DNA of 64,000 bases from Arthrobacter sp. OV608 (GTDB lineage Bacteria; Actinomycetota; Actinomycetes; Actinomycetales; Micrococcaceae): NCBI GenBank assembly GCA_900110595.1, contig FOEZ01000005.1:62001-126000 (forward strand). The letters run 5' to 3'. Shown here one piece after another: positions 1-8,137 of the stretch. Positions within the stretch are counted from its first letter, which is position 1, and each line of letters starts with the position of its first letter. The position numbers and the translations under genes were made by a program. Below the pieces are notes generated by a model, which saw only the letters and a program-made list of their open reading frames with translations, made no database searches and was not told the origin of the DNA.

Positions 1-2
1 AC

Positions 3-323
3 GCCATCACGGCCCACCGCGACTTCCACCGCGCCGTCTACACCGCGTCCCACAACACCACGATGATCAAGCTCCTTGATGACCTGTGGGACAAGTCCGA
101 CCGCTACCGGCGGATCGGGCTCGAGCTGCCGTCCGGCGATGAGCCCCGGACGATTGACCTGAACCAGCACCACCAGATCCTTGAACTCATCGTTGCCCAG
201 GACGGGGCGCGCGCAGCTGAACTTGCCAGGGTTCACATCGCCCACAGCCTCACAGCTGCAGCGACGGGAGCCTTGGAAGACCGTGAGAACGATCAGGCGC
301 CGACCCTGAACAGGACCGCCTAG
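3..323 (+). CDS. GntR-family regulator, C-terminal part (5' truncated by window edge)
   Basis: The reading frame is open from base 3, upstream of the first ATG at 63, so the gene starts outside the window. The visible residues (AHRDFHRAVYTASHN, then LLDDLWDKSDRYRR) are the typical end of an FCD ligand-binding domain of the FadR/GntR type, where the His in such a motif often helps bind a metal and a carboxylate effector. The DNA-binding winged helix would lie upstream. The last 20 or so residues are a non-conserved tail. A strong hairpin at 428-472 follows. The effector and targets cannot be told from this piece; the neighbouring minus-strand catabolic genes converge on it. Confidence 0.8.
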   Translation, partial: AITAHRDFHRAVYTASHNTTMIKLLDDLWDKSDRYRRIGLELPSGDEPRTIDLNQHHQILELIVAQDGARAAELARVHIAHSLTAAATGALEDRENDQAPTLNRTA

Positions 324-427
324 TCTCACGCCAACTTTTCCGTTCGCAGAACCTGATGCTGCCGCCTGACCCTTTCCTGCACCTCACGTTTGGAGGCGCA
401 CGGATTTCGAGTGTCACTTCGGCACCG

Positions 428-472
428 CAATCCCGACGTCGGCACCCGGGGTGGGCGCCGACGTCGGGATTG
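428..472. terminator. Strong bidirectional hairpin between convergent genes
   Basis: Two perfect 16-base arms (428-443 CAATCCCGACGTCGGC and 457-472, its reverse complement) enclose a 13-base loop. The hairpin sits between the stop of the GntR gene (323) and the stop of the convergent flavoprotein gene (528), so it can end both transcripts. There is no clear T run on either side. The rest of 324-527 shows no coding signal. Confidence 0.7.
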
Positions 473-527
473 GGAATTTACCCGCTCGCAGTGAAAGGCG
501 GGCATGCCGGCACAGGCTGCGGGAGCG

Positions 528-1817
528 TCAGGCCAGCAAAGCGCGGGTGTGGTCGTTGAGGAACATGCCCCGCGGATCGAACTCGCGCCGGACCTGGATG
601 AAGGTATCCAGCCCGGGGTAGAGGCGCTCCAGCCGGCTCCTGGTCATGAAGTGGATTTTCCCCCAGTGTGCCCGAGGTTCGAACTCCTGCAGGACAGCGT
701 CGGCATCACGAAAGAACTGCCAGTAGTCGGTGCCGGGCTCGGTGGTCAGGGTGACCACTGTGCTGTCGCGTCCCTGGAACTGGGACATGTAGGCGTCGTC
801 AGCTTTCACCCAGCGGACCTCCACGGGGTACTTCTGACTCGGATGTTTGGTCCGGATCAGGTCTTGAACGGCCTCGACGGCGGCCAGGCCGTCCTCGCTG
901 CGGACGAAGTACTCAAGTTCGTGGAACTGGGTGGTGAAGCCGCCGGGATAGATCCGGTACGAGCGGTCCAGCCGGGCACCTTCAATGCCTGAAATCCGGC
1001 GTTCGTCCTGGACGTCCACGATGTTGTACTTCTTGGTGTAGCTCCGGCCTCCCATGCCGTAATCCGGCGAACCCGGCAGATCCAGAAGCCCGCACGAGTC
1101 ATTATCCGGGCACCAGAGGAACGAATAGTGCCGGTTCGAGTCAATGTCGGACTGCCAGGTTCCGGCGGTCTCAGCCCAGGTGGGATAGGTGATCTCCTCC
1201 TGCAGGTAGTAGCTGTCCTCGACCGCCAGTTCGACCTCAAGGAAGATGCCCAGGGTGCCCAGGGACACCTGTGCGGCGCGAAGTTCGCGGAGTTGGCCTT
1301 CGCCGATTTCCACAATGTCGCCGTAACCGTTGATCAGCTTCACCCAGCGGAGACTGGACGAAAAGCTGCCGAGGTTCTTCCCCGAGCCGTGGGTACTGGT
1401 GGCCAGTGCTCCGGCGATCTGCTGCTTGTCGATGTCCCCCTGGTTACCCAAGGCCAGTCCCTGTTCCCACAGGGCGTCACCGAAGGCGTTGATGGTGGTT
1501 CCGGCCAAGGCCCTTGCACGACGCCCCGCCGGGTCGGTGCCGGTGATCGCCGACAGGCCGGACATGTCCATCAGCACTCCGCCCGTTTGGACCAGCGGAG
1601 AAGACGAGTGCCCCGACCCGACCGCCCGGACAGGCAGCCCCTCGCGGATGGCGAAGCGGACGGCGTCGAGCGCTTCTTGTTCATTCCGCGGCCGCACGGT
1701 GAAGGCCGGGGTGGCGCTTTGGTTACCGCCCCAGTTGGTCCAGGTGGCGTCCGTGCTGAAAGGTGCTGTGGGGGTGGCTGCGGCCGGTATTCCCGCTGCG
1801 GGGAGGTGCGTGGTCAT
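528..1817 (-). CDS. FAD-linked oxidase of the aldonolactone/alditol oxidase family
   Basis: A 429-residue flavoprotein of the VAO/ALO superfamily. The FAD PP-loop with GSGHSSS lies at about residues 67-73, and His70 is at the place where this family attaches FAD covalently. A second FAD loop (ATSTHGSGK) lies near 140, and the HWGK motif typical of the ALO C-terminal domain is near 384. Family members oxidise polyols or aldonolactones with O2 (L-gulonolactone, arabinonolactone, xylitol and sorbitol oxidases); the substrate cannot be chosen by eye. It starts 29 bases after patD ends, so it is probably the last gene of the ureohydrolase operon, an odd partner for nitrogen catabolism. A GGAG lies at the usual distance before the ATG. 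Confidence 0.8.
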   Translation of the reverse strand: MTTHLPAAGIPAAATPTAPFSTDATWTNWGGNQSATPAFTVRPRNEQEALDAVRFAIREGLPVRAVGSGHSSSPLVQTGGVLMDMSGLSAITGTDPAGRRARALAGTTINAFGDALWEQGLALGNQGDIDKQQIAGALATSTHGSGKNLGSFSSSLRWVKLINGYGDIVEIGEGQLRELRAAQVSLGTLGIFLEVELAVEDSYYLQEEITYPTWAETAGTWQSDIDSNRHYSFLWCPDNDSCGLLDLPGSPDYGMGGRSYTKKYNIVDVQDERRISGIEGARLDRSYRIYPGGFTTQFHELEYFVRSEDGLAAVEAVQDLIRTKHPSQKYPVEVRWVKADDAYMSQFQGRDSTVVTLTTEPGTDYWQFFRDADAVLQEFEPRAHWGKIHFMTRSRLERLYPGLDTFIQVRREFDPRGMFLNDHTRALLA

Positions 1818-1845
1818 GGTGATAGCTCCGTTGCTTATCCGGTGG

Positions 1846-3357
1846 TTATGCGCCGTGGTTGATCATGACGTGCTTGGTGCGCGAGTAATCATCCAGGGCA
1901 TAGAGCGATAGGTCGCGGCCGTAACCGGATCCCTTGAATCCGCCCCACGGTACCTCGCAGGCCAGGACCAGGTGTGCATTGACCCAGACCGTGCCAAACT
2001 CGAGCTGCTTGGGTATCCGCAGAGAGCGGCTGGAATCGCGGGTCCACACCGAGGCGGAAAGGCCGTAGGGGCTTTCGTTGGCACGCCTCACTGCTTCTTC
2101 CGTGCTGGCGAACGTCTCCACGGTGACCACCGGCCCGAAAATCTCATGGGTAGCAATGGGTGCCCCGGATGGAACGTTGGTGATGACGGTCGGTTCAATG
2201 AAGTATCCCGTGCCTTGCAGTACGGAACCGCCAACGGCCATGGTCAGGCCGGCCGCTTTGGCCTCTTCGAGGGATTCCTTGACGCGCTCGAAGTGGGGGC
2301 GGGAGATCATGGGGCCGATTTCCACGTCGTCGCCGGCATCCGGTGCCCCGATGACCAGCGTGCTGACCTCACGCACCAGGTGCTCGGTAAATTCTTCGGC
2401 CACCGACTCGTGCACCAGCACGCGGCAGGCGGCACCGCAGTCCTGCCCGGCGTTCCAGAAGCCGGCGTTCCGCACACCGACGGCGGCGGCGCGGAGGTCG
2501 GCGTCGGGGAAGACCAGCACAGGGGCCTTGCCACCAAGCTCCAGGTGGACGCGCTTCACAGACCGTGCTGCAGTTTCGGCCACCGCCTGGCCGCTGACAA
2601 CACTGCCGGTGAGGGCGATCAGGGCGATGTCAGGATGCTCGGAAAGCCGCTGCCCGACGGTCCGGCCACGGCCGGTGACCACATTGAGGATGCCGTCCGG
2701 AATGCGTCCGGCCAGAACTTCCGCCAGCTTCAGCGTGGACAACGGGGTTTGCTCGGAGGGCTTGATGACGATGCTGTTGCCGGCGGCGAGGATGGGGGCG
2801 ATCTTCCACGCCGCCATCAGCAGCGGGTAGTTCCACGGAGTAATGACGCCGACAACCCCCACGGGTTCGCGGAGAATCACGGATGTGTGGTCCGTGGCGT
2901 AGTCACCGCCGGCCATGGAGGTCAGGGTGCGTGACGCGCCGGCCATGAAGCGGAAGGTGTCGATGGTGCTGGAGACATCGTCCTCGGACACGGCCTGCGG
3001 CTTGCCCGTGTTGGCGGACTCGATGGCCTCGAACGCTTCCCGGTTCTCCTCGATGATGTTCGCGATGAGGTTCAGGACATCCGCGCGTTCCTTCGGGGTG
3101 GTGGCACCCCAGGTCTTTTGGGCTGCGACGGCGGCGGCAACAGCGACGTCCACGTCATCGGCCGTGCCGGCCTGCACGGAAGTGATGATGGCTTCGGTGG
3201 TGGGATCCACGACCTCTATGGACTCTCCTGAGGAGCCCGGGACGAAGGATCCGTTGATGAAGTGCCCCGCCGGAGGCAGCGGCAGTTGCAGGGGCAGGGT
3301 GCGCGCGTCAGCGGGGGAGCGCCGGACGGTGAAGTGTTCAGTCTGGGTGGCAGTCAT
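1846..3357 (-). CDS. patD: Gamma-aminobutyraldehyde dehydrogenase-type ALDH (PatD-like)
   Basis: NAD(P)-dependent aldehyde dehydrogenase of 503 residues. The oxyanion Asn is in TPWNYP (about residue 176), the general base in ELGGK (Glu273), and the nucleophile is Cys307 in GQDCGAACR. The C-terminal GYGRDLSLYALDDYSRTKHV block is close to that of PatD enzymes, which oxidise 4-aminobutanal to GABA in putrescine breakdown; GQDC-AACR is also PatD-like. It lies 12 bases after the NCS1 permease gene and downstream of an agmatinase-family gene, which fits conversion of an amino- or guanidino-aldehyde to the acid. Betaine aldehyde dehydrogenase is the main alternative. Confidence 0.8.
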   Translation of the reverse strand: MTATQTEHFTVRRSPADARTLPLQLPLPPAGHFINGSFVPGSSGESIEVVDPTTEAIITSVQAGTADDVDVAVAAAVAAQKTWGATTPKERADVLNLIANIIEENREAFEAIESANTGKPQAVSEDDVSSTIDTFRFMAGASRTLTSMAGGDYATDHTSVILREPVGVVGVITPWNYPLLMAAWKIAPILAAGNSIVIKPSEQTPLSTLKLAEVLAGRIPDGILNVVTGRGRTVGQRLSEHPDIALIALTGSVVSGQAVAETAARSVKRVHLELGGKAPVLVFPDADLRAAAVGVRNAGFWNAGQDCGAACRVLVHESVAEEFTEHLVREVSTLVIGAPDAGDDVEIGPMISRPHFERVKESLEEAKAAGLTMAVGGSVLQGTGYFIEPTVITNVPSGAPIATHEIFGPVVTVETFASTEEAVRRANESPYGLSASVWTRDSSRSLRIPKQLEFGTVWVNAHLVLACEVPWGGFKGSGYGRDLSLYALDDYSRTKHVMINHGA

Positions 3358-3369
3358 GATGATTCGCTT

Positions 3370-4806
3370 TCAGATAAGGTCTGGGGTGAGTGCAGCGGCG
3401 GGAAATGATGCGGCTTCGGTCTTCTTCCGGAAGACACGGGCCGCCACGTAGTAGAGCGGGGCAACAATCACGAGCCCGACAATCCAGGAGATGTCCACAC
3501 CGCCCAGGGCAGCGGCCAGCGGGCCTGTGTAGAGTGCGGTTGCCGAGAAGGGAACCTGGATCAGGGCGCCTGCCAGGTAGGAGCCGATGGCGACCCAATT
3601 GAACCGCCCGTACACGCCGCCATCGCGCTTGAAGAAGTCTTCGACCCGGTACTCGCCGTGCCGCAGGAGGTAGTAGTCCACCAGGTTGATGGCCGTCCAC
3701 GGGACCAGGACGTACATCAGGAAGGACAGGAAGTTCGTATAGAAGAGGATGAAGTTGTCGCGGGCAAAGAGGGCGATGGAGACGGCGACCACGAAGAGGA
3801 TGACTGCCGCGATGCTGCGGGTCTTGGCGCGTGGCAGCCAGGAGGGCCTGAAGGTCTGGCCGATGGTGAGGGTGCACAGGACGCCGCAGTACAGGTTCAT
3901 GGCGTTCGAGGCAGCCACGCCCAGGCAGAAGATGCCCACGATGATCAGGGTCCAGGGCTGGAGTAATGCGCCCAGGCTGCCGACGATTTCGACGTCGCCG
4001 GTGCTCACGGCGACGGCGAGCGTGCCCACGAGGGCGCCCAGGATCATGGGGAACAGAGTTCCCAGGACGCAGCCTGAGTAGGAAGCCCAGAACGCCGGAG
4101 CAGAACCCGTGCCCTGCGGCATGTAGCGCGAGTAATCGGAGACGTAGGGTGCGTAGGCCAGCTGCCACAGGGCCGAGACGGAGATGGTCCCCATGAAGCC
4201 GACCCAGTTGAAGTCACCCGTCTCCAGGAAATTGCCGGGCAGTCCGTGGACCACCAGGATCCAGCCGAATGCCAGGAGCAGCGCCAGGCCGGCCGCGACG
4301 CTGAGGACACGGGCATAAGCGTGAATGAGGCGGTAGCCAAAAATTGTCGCGATAACGCTGACCACGCCAATGATGATGATGCCTGCGTCCACACTGAGAC
4401 CGGGGCTGACGGCGGCCATTGCTTCGCCGCCAAAGACCAGGTTTGCCGCGAAGAAGCCGACGTACATGACGACCACAATCACCACGATCAGTAGCGCCCC
4501 GAAGGAGCCGAACTGGCCGCGCGTCTGGATCATCTGTGCCACGCCCAGTTGCGGGCCCTGGGCAGAGTGCAGCGCCATGAAGATGCCGCCCACCACGTTG
4601 CCGATGATGATGCCCACGACCGAGGGTACAAAGCCCAGTCCGAACACCGTGGTGGCGAGGCCGCCGGTCACGATGGTCATGATCATGATGTTGGAGCCGA
4701 ACCAGATGGTAAACAGGTCCCGTGCCTTGCCGTGGCGTTCGTTGGCCGGGATGGGCTGGATGGTCTTGTCTTCCAGCCGGGGAACTTCGGCAATCGGCGT
4801 GCTCAT
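3370..4806 (-). CDS. NCS1-family (purine-cytosine permease-like) transporter
   Basis: A 478-residue, strongly hydrophobic protein with about 12 membrane segments. Near the N-terminus it has the NCS1 signature (NERHGKARDLFTIWFGSN) and further on the YAPYVSDYSRYMP segment seen in cytosine/purine permeases. The family moves nucleobases, hydantoins, allantoin and related small nitrogen compounds with Na+ or H+. Its start overlaps the stop of the ureohydrolase gene by four bases (ATGA), so the two are translationally coupled and the cargo is probably the ureohydrolase substrate or a related compound. Cytosine itself is unlikely, since no deaminase is nearby. Confidence 0.85.
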   Translation of the reverse strand: MSTPIAEVPRLEDKTIQPIPANERHGKARDLFTIWFGSNIMIMTIVTGGLATTVFGLGFVPSVVGIIIGNVVGGIFMALHSAQGPQLGVAQMIQTRGQFGSFGALLIVVIVVVMYVGFFAANLVFGGEAMAAVSPGLSVDAGIIIIGVVSVIATIFGYRLIHAYARVLSVAAGLALLLAFGWILVVHGLPGNFLETGDFNWVGFMGTISVSALWQLAYAPYVSDYSRYMPQGTGSAPAFWASYSGCVLGTLFPMILGALVGTLAVAVSTGDVEIVGSLGALLQPWTLIIVGIFCLGVAASNAMNLYCGVLCTLTIGQTFRPSWLPRAKTRSIAAVILFVVAVSIALFARDNFILFYTNFLSFLMYVLVPWTAINLVDYYLLRHGEYRVEDFFKRDGGVYGRFNWVAIGSYLAGALIQVPFSATALYTGPLAAALGGVDISWIVGLVIVAPLYYVAARVFRKKTEAASFPAAALTPDLI

Positions 4807-5801
4807 GACGCGCTCCGGGCAGCTGACTCGAGTTCGCGTACCCCGGTGGCCTTGCTGCGGTTAACCATCAATGCCAGCAGGTCGAAGACCAGGGTGGCCG
4901 CGGCCACCGTGGTGATATCCGCATGGTCGTAGGCCGGGGCTACCTCCACGACGTCGGCGCCCACAATGTTGATGCCGTCCAGTCCGCGGAGCAGGGCCAG
5001 GAGTTCGCGGGAGTGGAGCCCGCCCATCTCCGGCGTGCCGGTGCCTGGCGCGTAGGCGGGATCCAAAACGTCGATGTCGATGGAGACGTACACCGGGGTG
5101 TCGCCGAGCCGCTCCTTCACTTGGGCGATGGCCGCCGGAACACCTATGACGTCCAGGTCTGAGCAACGGATGATCTGGAACCCGAACTCGTGGTCCCGGA
5201 GGAAATCGTTGCGGTCGTACACCGGACCGCGGATACCCACGTGCACGGACTTGTCCTCCACCAGCAAGCCTTCCTCGAAGGCGCGGCGGAAGATGGTGCC
5301 GTGGGTGATGGGCTGGTCGAAGTACGTGTCCCATGTATCCAGGTGGGCGTCGAAGTGCAGCAAGGCCACCGGCCCGTGGACTTTGTTCAACGCCCGCAGC
5401 ATGGGAAGGGCGATGGTGTGGTCGCCCCCGATCGAGATCAGCCGCTTGTCCGCGCTGATCAGGGGAAGTGCCTGTTCCTCAATTTCGCGGACGGCCCGGG
5501 CGATGTCGTACGGTGTGCAGGCGATGTCGCCGGCGTCCACTACCTGGGCCTCGTACACGGGCTCAACATCCAGTTCAGGGTGGTAGCCGGGGCGGAGCAG
5601 CCGGGAGGCTTCGCGGACTGCGGCAGGACCGAAACGGGCCCCTGGCCGGAAGGACGTTCCGCCGTCGAACGGCACGCCGACAATGGCGATGTCATAGTCC
5701 GGGACACGGTCGATTTGGGGGAGCCTGGCGAAGGTTCCCAAGCCCGCGTAGCGGGGTACTTTGGTTGCGTCCACGGGGCCAATGGGCTGGTGCGTAGTCA
5801 T
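4803..5801 (-). CDS. speB: Ureohydrolase of the agmatinase/guanidinobutyrase family
   Basis: A 332-residue arginase-superfamily enzyme that hydrolyses a guanidino group to urea. All dinuclear Mn ligands are visible: His128 (GGDHT), Asp151, His153 and Asp155 (DAHLD), and Asp242 and Asp244 (SIDIDVLDPAY), followed by GTGTPEMGG. The length fits agmatinase. It is the first gene of a minus-strand run with an NCS1 permease and a PatD-like dehydrogenase, and it faces pucR. Guanidinobutyrase, guanidinopropionase or guanidine hydrolase are equally possible from the family; the linked permease argues for an imported substrate. Confidence 0.85.
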   Translation of the reverse strand: MTTHQPIGPVDATKVPRYAGLGTFARLPQIDRVPDYDIAIVGVPFDGGTSFRPGARFGPAAVREASRLLRPGYHPELDVEPVYEAQVVDAGDIACTPYDIARAVREIEEQALPLISADKRLISIGGDHTIALPMLRALNKVHGPVALLHFDAHLDTWDTYFDQPITHGTIFRRAFEEGLLVEDKSVHVGIRGPVYDRNDFLRDHEFGFQIIRCSDLDVIGVPAAIAQVKERLGDTPVYVSIDIDVLDPAYAPGTGTPEMGGLHSRELLALLRGLDGINIVGADVVEVAPAYDHADITTVAAATLVFDLLALMVNRSKATGVRELESAARSAS

Positions 5802-5893
5802 GGCTGGATCCTTCGGTAGCTGGGTGCTCGCCGTTGAGCGGGAAGTGCATACCTCAATTCTTGGTGACCCGGATCACCCCGGATAGCGGTACA

Positions 5894-5932
5894 TTGACTA
5901 CAAATGGCCGAGACGCTTAGACGAACGTCTAA
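5894..5932 (+). promoter_or_regulatory. Candidate pucR promoter with overlapping palindrome
   Basis: TTGACT (5894-5899) and TTAGAC (5917-5922) with a 17-base spacer form a plausible sigma-70 promoter pointing at pucR. The second hexamer is part of a perfect inverted repeat, TTAGACG-AA-CGTCTAA (5917-5932). The repeat lies between the divergent speB and pucR starts, so a regulator bound here could control both directions; PucR itself is the natural candidate. Confidence 0.5.
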
Positions 5933-5968
5933 AAGGTTCAGAAGCCCCCAAGGCAAGGAAACACAGGG

Positions 5969-7462
5969 ATGGCTATCACCGTCGCCGAACTCGTGGCCGA
6001 ACCGCAGCTCGGCCTGACACTCCTCGCCGGGGCTGACGGGACAAACAACCGGATCACGTGGGCCCACACCTCGGATCTGCCCAGGCTCTGGGAATGGGTC
6101 ACGGGCGGTGAGCTCATGATGACCAACGGGCTCTCCATCCCAGCGGATGCAGCGGGCCAGGTTGCCCTCGCCGAAGCCCTGGTGGATTCCGGGGCAAGCG
6201 CCTTGGCGATCGGCGAGAAGATGCACGCGCCGCCGCTGAGGGCCGAATTCATCGAGGCGTGCAACAAACTTCCACTGCCCCTGATCAGCATTCCCTACCC
6301 CCTTCCGTTCATTGCCATTGCCCGGTCGGTAGCCGAGTCGTCGCTGCTGGAGGAATCGCGCCGGCTGCGCCAGACGGCGCGGGTCTACGACCTTCTCCGC
6401 ACCGCGGGCGCGTCCGAGGACCACTGGCAGAGCCTCGTCCTGAGGCTTGCCACGGAGTTGGATGCGGAGCTGTTTGTGGTGGACCGCCGGTGCCTCCACT
6501 CCTGGCACCCTGACGGGAAGCCCCTCCCGGGATTCCTGGCGGAAGAGTGGTCCCCGCACCCTGGCCAGGTGTCTGTTGCGGGCAAGAATTTCCAGTGGCA
6601 CAGGGTCAGGGGCAGGCATGTCCTGACCATGGACATTCCCACGCACGCCAATGCGCTCATGGTGGTGCTTCCCCTCAGCGAACCGCACCCTGACGCCGTC
6701 GTACTTCTTCACGCCGCAACCGTGGTGGGGCTTCAGCTGGCCCGCGTTGTCCTTTCGCTGGAGGGCAGGCACCGGCTGGCCGGTGAGTTCCTGCTGCAGG
6801 CCCTCGACGGCCGGCTGGGAAGCGCTGAAATGGAACGGCGGCTGGCGGCCTTCGAGGTTCCGGCTCAGGATTTTGTGGTCGCCTCACTGTCAGCGGACGA
6901 CGGCGACGGGCTGGCGAACGTCCATATCGAACTGTGGCGGCACGGAGTTTCTGCGGCCTCCTTGCGCCGGAACAACCGCCTGCACGTGGTGGTCGCCGCC
7001 GATGTGGCGGACGATCTGCTGATGCACTGTGCCAGCCCGGAAACCACCATGGGGATCAGTTCGGCGGCAACGGTTGCAGGCCTGCATCATGCCCTGCAGG
7101 AGTCGCTGTGGGCCCTGGGGTCGGCCAGGGCGAACAAGCTCCGGCTGGCCCGGTACGCGGAAGGCCCAAGCTGGCTGGGTTTGACCGGAGTCGAGGAGGG
7201 AGCTGCTTTGGTGCGCCGCCTCCTGGGCCCAATTTTCGACTATGAGCAAAGCCAGGACGGCGACTTGATGGTCACATTGAAGGCCTATCTGGACCTGCAG
7301 CGCTCCTGGCAAAAAACGGCCGCCGCCTTGTTCACCCACCGCCAAACCATCATTTACCGGATCCGTAAAGTCGGCGACCTGACGGGCCTGGACATGAGTG
7401 AAACGTCCACGCTCGCGCAGCTGTGGCTGGCGCTCCAGATCCACGAAGCGATGCATTCCTGA
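5969..7462 (+). CDS. PucR-family transcriptional regulator
   Basis: A 497-residue regulator. The N-terminal PucR domain (about 1-125) starts with MAITVAELVAEPQLGLTLLAG and contains LWEWVTGGELMMTNG. The middle is a GGDEF-like PucR linker region, and the C-terminal helix-turn-helix (about 440-490: LDLQRSWQKTAAALFTHRQT, then IIYRIRKVGDLTG) is of the PucR/CdaR type. PucR proteins control purine, GABA and polyamine catabolism by activation. It is divergent from speB-permease-patD, the usual arrangement for the local activator. AAGGA lies upstream of the ATG at 5969. Confidence 0.88.
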   Translation: MAITVAELVAEPQLGLTLLAGADGTNNRITWAHTSDLPRLWEWVTGGELMMTNGLSIPADAAGQVALAEALVDSGASALAIGEKMHAPPLRAEFIEACNKLPLPLISIPYPLPFIAIARSVAESSLLEESRRLRQTARVYDLLRTAGASEDHWQSLVLRLATELDAELFVVDRRCLHSWHPDGKPLPGFLAEEWSPHPGQVSVAGKNFQWHRVRGRHVLTMDIPTHANALMVVLPLSEPHPDAVVLLHAATVVGLQLARVVLSLEGRHRLAGEFLLQALDGRLGSAEMERRLAAFEVPAQDFVVASLSADDGDGLANVHIELWRHGVSAASLRRNNRLHVVVAADVADDLLMHCASPETTMGISSAATVAGLHHALQESLWALGSARANKLRLARYAEGPSWLGLTGVEEGAALVRRLLGPIFDYEQSQDGDLMVTLKAYLDLQRSWQKTAAALFTHRQTIIYRIRKVGDLTGLDMSETSTLAQLWLALQIHEAMHS

Positions 7463-7472
7463 CTCTTCATTT

Positions 7473-7731
7473 CCCGCAATGGGAAAAGCGTGTGGGTTCG
7501 CCCTGCGCCCGCCTTATTCCCTATGCCTCGGCACGTCGGGCAGTTCGTCCACGTACACCGTCTGCGTGGGCTCGAAGTAGATTACCAGCACTTCATCACC
7601 CACGGCGAAGACACTCGCCTTGTCGAATGGGTGCGCGTGGAAAGCCATGGTGCCGCCGAGGTAGCGCAGCATTACTTCGGTGACGGTGCCAGACCCGATG
7701 CGTCCCGTTACCCGCCCGACCTTCCCGGTCA
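7473..7731. repeat. Direct repeat copy 1 (carries the first NfeD-like gene)
   Basis: This segment matches 9601-9857 in the same orientation. The match begins at cccgca just after the pucR stop and ends at ttcccggtca. It includes the whole small NfeD-like gene plus about 40 bases beyond its stop. The two copies differ by scattered substitutions and about two bases of length. Confidence 0.85.
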
Positions 7732-7732
7732 T
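7514..7732 (-). CDS. Small NfeD-like protein, copy 1
   Basis: A 72-residue soluble protein (MTGKVGRVTGRI...), probably one small beta-barrel (OB-type) like the C-terminal domain of NfeD. It has no membrane segment. I chose the ATG at 7732 because AAGGATG sits six bases before it; an ATG at 7738 is also possible. Over 70 aligned residues it differs from the copy beside the flotillin gene (9640-9882) at 8 positions. This copy has no flotillin next to it and is divergent from the ArsR gene, with the 30-bp palindrome directly upstream. Confidence 0.65.
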   Translation of the reverse strand: MTGKVGRVTGRIGSGTVTEVMLRYLGGTMAFHAHPFDKASVFAVGDEVLVIYFEPTQTVYVDELPDVPRHRE

Positions 7733-7744
7733 GCCCATCCTTGC

Positions 7745-7774
7745 TTAATACGTTAGTGACCACTAACGTATTAA
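7745..7774. promoter_or_regulatory. Perfect 30-bp palindrome, probable ArsR operator
   Basis: Arms TTAATACGTTAGTG and CACTAACGTATTAA (14 bases each, all paired) are separated by AC. The site lies between the divergent NfeD-like gene and the ArsR gene and covers the first possible start codons of arsR (TTG 7741, GTG 7756). It is therefore more likely an operator over the promoter, with translation of arsR starting just after it. Confidence 0.75.
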
Positions 7775-7776
7775 TT

Positions 7777-8112
7777 GTGTTGGACGCCTTGGAGATAGCA
7801 GCTGAGCCCAATCGGCGTCGGCTGCTGCATCTCCTGGCCGGCAAGGAGCAGGCGGTGAGCGACTTGGCTGCACATTTCGACGTCAGCCGCTCCGCCATCT
7901 CCCAGCACCTGCTTTTGCTGGAGAAGGCAGGCCTGGTAACGGCGCGCAGGGAAGGGAGGAACAGGTACTACAGGCTTAACCCCCAGGGGATGGGCCGCCT
8001 CCGATCACTTGTCGCCCAGTTCTGGACCGATGAACTGGACCTGCTGTCCTCCGACGCCGCAGCCCTCGCCGACCGGCGGGGTAATGCCCAACACGAACAG
8101 CCCGATCACTAA
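7777..8112 (+). CDS. ArsR-family winged-helix repressor
   Basis: About 111 residues from the GTG at 7777 (TTG 7780 is an alternative; upstream starts fall inside the operator palindrome). The core is a classic ArsR winged helix: LDALEIAAEPNRRRLLHLLA, then the recognition region DVSRSAISQHLLLLEKAGLV and the wing RREGRNRYYRLNP. There is no cysteine metal-binding motif in helix 3, so metal sensing is unlikely. It belongs to the group that precedes SRPBCC/AHSA1 genes, and the next gene (26 bases on) is exactly that. No clear ribosome-binding site precedes the start, so the mRNA may be leaderless. Confidence 0.8.
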   Translation: MLDALEIAAEPNRRRLLHLLAGKEQAVSDLAAHFDVSRSAISQHLLLLEKAGLVTARREGRNRYYRLNPQGMGRLRSLVAQFWTDELDLLSSDAAALADRRGNAQHEQPDH

Positions 8113-8137
8113 CAATTTTTCTTAGGCGAGGACGCAC

